Source: Saprospirales bacterium
GTDB lineage: Bacteria > Bacteroidota > Bacteroidia > Chitinophagales > UBA8649
NCBI GenBank assembly: GCA_002708985.1
Contig: PAPS01000004.1
Coordinates: forward strand, 33,977 to 88,765
DNA length: 54,789 nucleotides
Direction of reading: 5' to 3'
Part shown: positions 53,108 to 54,789 of the stretch, one piece after another
How the letters are laid out: each line of letters starts with the position of its first letter
Numbering within the stretch: position 1 is the stretch's first letter
Program-made: the position numbers and the translations under genes
Notes under the pieces: generated by a model
What the model saw: the letters and a program-made list of their open reading frames with translations, nothing else
Told to the model about the DNA's origin: nothing
Databases searched by the model: none

Positions 53108-54262
53108 CTATTGGATTACTCCGCTGCCTATAAGGGAGTCTTCGGCATACCATGCTACAAACTGTCCTGGGCTTATACCTCGTTGGGCTAAATCAAAATC
53201 AAAGGTGATGTGATTATTACTGCGTCGAATGGTAACTTCTTGAAGTGGCTGGCGATATCGGATTCTTGCCTTTCCTTTCCATGTCTCATCTTTTTTGAGT
53301 TGGTCATTGGGATTCACCCAGTGGCATTTGGATAAAGGAATCGACATTTTATCTCTATTGAGTCCAGGGTGGTCTTCTCCTTGCCCTACAAAAATGATGT
53401 TCTCCTCGACATTGGTGCCGAGTACAAAGAGCGGTGTTTCATAGCCTCCTATGCCAAGTCCACGTCGCTGACCATATGTGTAGAAATGAGCTCCGATATG
53501 TTTACCGACAACTTTGCCATCATTTTTATCAAATTGATAAGGTGTATAACCCCAATCTTTTGAAAACATAGTATGATTTCGTGTTATCTCAATCACATCC
53601 CCCTCTTTTTTAGCTAATTTTTGCTGTAAAAAGTCTGGTAGACGAACTTTTCCAATAAAGCATAGTCCTTGAGAATCTTTCTTTTGGGCAGTGGTTAACC
53701 CTAATTTTTCTGCTATGGTCCGCACCTCATGCTTCTCAAATTCTCCAATAGGGAAGAGGGCATGCGCCAATTGATCTTGATTGATTTGACAGAGAAAATA
53801 GCTTTGGTCTTTATTTTTGTCCTTACCTGCGATAAGTTCAAAAGTGGTCTCGCTCTTATCATTGGTTTTTGTCCTCTTACGGCAGTAATGTCCTGTGGCG
53901 ACATAGTCTGCTCCAAGTTTCTGAGCGAAGTCCAAGAAGATGTCAAACTTTACTTCTCGGTTGCATAAGACATCAGGATTTGGTGTGCGCCCGGCTTCAT
54001 ATTCTTGAAACATATAGTCAACAATGCGTTCTTTGTACTCCTTGCTGAAATCAATTGTCTGAAATGGTATACCAAGTTTTTCGGCAACAAGAAGTGCGTC
54101 ATGAGAATCTTCTAGCCAAGGGCAATCGTCGGATATGGTGACGCTATCGTCATGCCAATTCTTCATAAAGATGCCAATGACTTCGTGTCCCTCTTCAAGA
54201 AGTTTAGCTGCTGCTACACTGGAGTCAACCCCTCCGCTTAATCCAACAACGACTTTTGCCAT
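53108..54262 (-). CDS. mnmA: tRNA-specific 2-thiouridylase MnmA
   Basis: A 384-residue enzyme that thiolates U34 of Lys, Glu and Gln tRNAs. The PP-loop is [16 protein letters not shown]; the first catalytic Cys is in [16 protein letters not shown] and the second in [28 protein letters not shown] and [14 protein letters not shown] also match. Sulfur would come from a cysteine desulfurase such as that at 37674. A single-gene unit on the minus strand, converging with the B12 operon and diverging from the reductase gene at 54364. Confidence 0.95.
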   Translation of the reverse strand: MAKVVVGLSGGVDSSVAAAKLLEEGHEVIGIFMKNWHDDSVTISDDCPWLEDSHDALLVAEKLGIPFQTIDFSKEYKERIVDYMFQEYEAGRTPNPDVLCNREVKFDIFLDFAQKLGADYVATGHYCRKRTKTNDKSETTFELIAGKDKNKDQSYFLCQINQDQLAHALFPIGEFEKHEVRTIAEKLGLTTAQKKDSQGLCFIGKVRLPDFLQQKLAKKEGDVIEITRNHTMFSKDWGYTPYQFDKNDGKVVGKHIGAHFYTYGQRRGLGIGGYETPLFVLGTNVEENIIFVGQGEDHPGLNRDKMSIPLSKCHWVNPNDQLKKDETWKGKARIRYRQPLQEVTIRRSNNHITFDFDLAQRGISPGQFVAWYAEDSLIGSGVIQ

Positions 54263-54307
54263 ACCTTAAAATTACGGCCAAATCTCAATTCATCCCCTTA
54301 TTTCCGT

Positions 54308-54317
54308 GTAAGCTTAC
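54308..54317. repeat. 10-bp palindrome GTAAGCTTAC
   Basis: Perfect palindrome in the 101-nt divergent gap between mnmA and the reductase gene. It may be an operator or chance; no -7 box of good quality was seen on either strand here. Confidence 0.25.
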
Positions 54318-54363
54318 GAATCCGACAATATTTTGCATCTTCAAGAAGGTTAAGCAATTGATT

Positions 54364-54789
54364 ATGCTTGTTTGGTTGGATCAACATATGGAGGAATGTA
54401 TGATGGGATGGATGGTTACGGCAGGAGTCATCATGGTATTCCTTATTCTCGGTCCGAGTGCGCCATATGGACGACATGTAAGAAAGGGTTGGGGGCCAAC
54501 ACTCCCCGCCTATATTGGATGGTTTATATATGAGACTCCTGCACTGCTCGGAACATTTATCTTTTTCTACCTCTTTAAAGGTAAAATCAGTGCAGGAACA
54601 TCAATTCCTCTTATTCTGTGGTCTATTCACTATATCTACCGTGCTTGGATATACCCCTTTCGCATACGGTCTCGATCAAAGCACATGCCCTACATGATTG
54701 TCGTGAGTGCGATTGTGTTTAATTTAGGAAACACAACCATACTTGGATGGTCTTTTGCCCAACAAGACCTGGTCTCAATAGGAGAGTGG
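54364..54789 (+). CDS. steroid 5-alpha-reductase-family membrane reductase (3' end cut by window edge)
   Basis: The first 142 codons of a membrane protein that runs off the right edge. Visible are an N-terminal helix (MVTAGVIMVFLILGPSAPYG), PYGRHVRKGWGPTLPAYIGW, WFIYETPALLG, LILWSIHYIYRAWIYPFRIR and VFNLGNTT. These match the N-terminal two-thirds of SRD5A-type 3-oxo-5-alpha-steroid 4-dehydrogenases (APYGRH, P-A, H-Y-I-x-R and Y-P-F-R motifs). Bacterial members reduce enone double bonds of steroids or of other lipids; the substrate is unknown. ATGs at 54388, 54400 and 54403 are alternative starts. Confidence 0.8.
   Translation, partial: MLVWLDQHMEECMMGWMVTAGVIMVFLILGPSAPYGRHVRKGWGPTLPAYIGWFIYETPALLGTFIFFYLFKGKISAGTSIPLILWSIHYIYRAWIYPFRIRSRSKHMPYMIVVSAIVFNLGNTTILGWSFAQQDLVSIGEW

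Overview
The window looks like chromosomal DNA of a compact, AT-leaning member of the Bacteroidota, most likely a Flavobacteriia-like lineage with a type IX secretion system (T9SS). The evidence is two proteins with type-A T9SS C-terminal sorting domains, a RemB-like gliding/outer-membrane protein, TonB-dependent receptors, FadL-like porins, a menaquinone pathway, a PASTA protein without a kinase, and a TAnnTTTG-type -7 promoter element. Genes are packed tightly. Several neighbours overlap by 1-35 nt, two convergent pairs overlap at their stop codons, and no gene-free stretch exceeds 300 nt. I saw no tRNA, rRNA, IS element, prophage or CRISPR array.

Layout: (1) 1-11548, minus strand, one long gene series: sensor kinase, response regulator, PlsB/PlsC-type acyltransferase, gpsA, mutS2, menF, menD, menA, menC (menC runs off the left edge). 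(2) 11657-17839, plus strand: S41 protease, SCO1/SenC, cytochrome c, DEAD-box helicase, class I aldolase (fbaB), accD. (3) 17836-23680: minus-strand RemB-like protein and sodium:solute symporter, plus-strand dihydroorotase, minus-strand queG. (4) 23725-29075, plus strand: a 1198-residue NtrY-like kinase followed by a second kinase and an OmpR-type regulator. (5) 29274-32756, minus strand: FadL-like porin then TonB receptor. (6) 32814-39808: prfC, ElaA-like acetyltransferase, PAP2 phosphatase, methyltransferase, glmM, cysteine desulfurase, LuxC-type acyl-CoA reductase. (7) 39885-46974, plus strand: D-Ala-D-Ala ligase, PASTA protein, T9SS cargo, DCC protein, mltG, thioesterase, YihY/BrkB protein. 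(8) 47034-53102, plus strand: a cobalamin-riboswitch operon. (9) 53108-54789: mnmA (minus) and the start of a steroid 5-alpha-reductase-family gene (plus), cut by the right edge.

The most interesting part is region 8. A -7 promoter element sits directly before a complete cobalamin riboswitch aptamer. The loop of the hairpin downstream of the aptamer carries an AGGAG and is complementary to the conserved aptamer loop. Four overlapping genes follow: a T9SS-sorted surface protein made of an ABAB array of four related modules; a second secreted protein with what looks like a degenerate T9SS sorting domain; a BtuB-like TonB receptor; and a BtuG/DUF5074-like beta-propeller lipoprotein. I read this as a vitamin B12 capture system in which T9SS-displayed proteins take part. 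The riboswitch and the BtuG-like and receptor genes are well supported by sequence. B12 binding by the first two proteins is inference.
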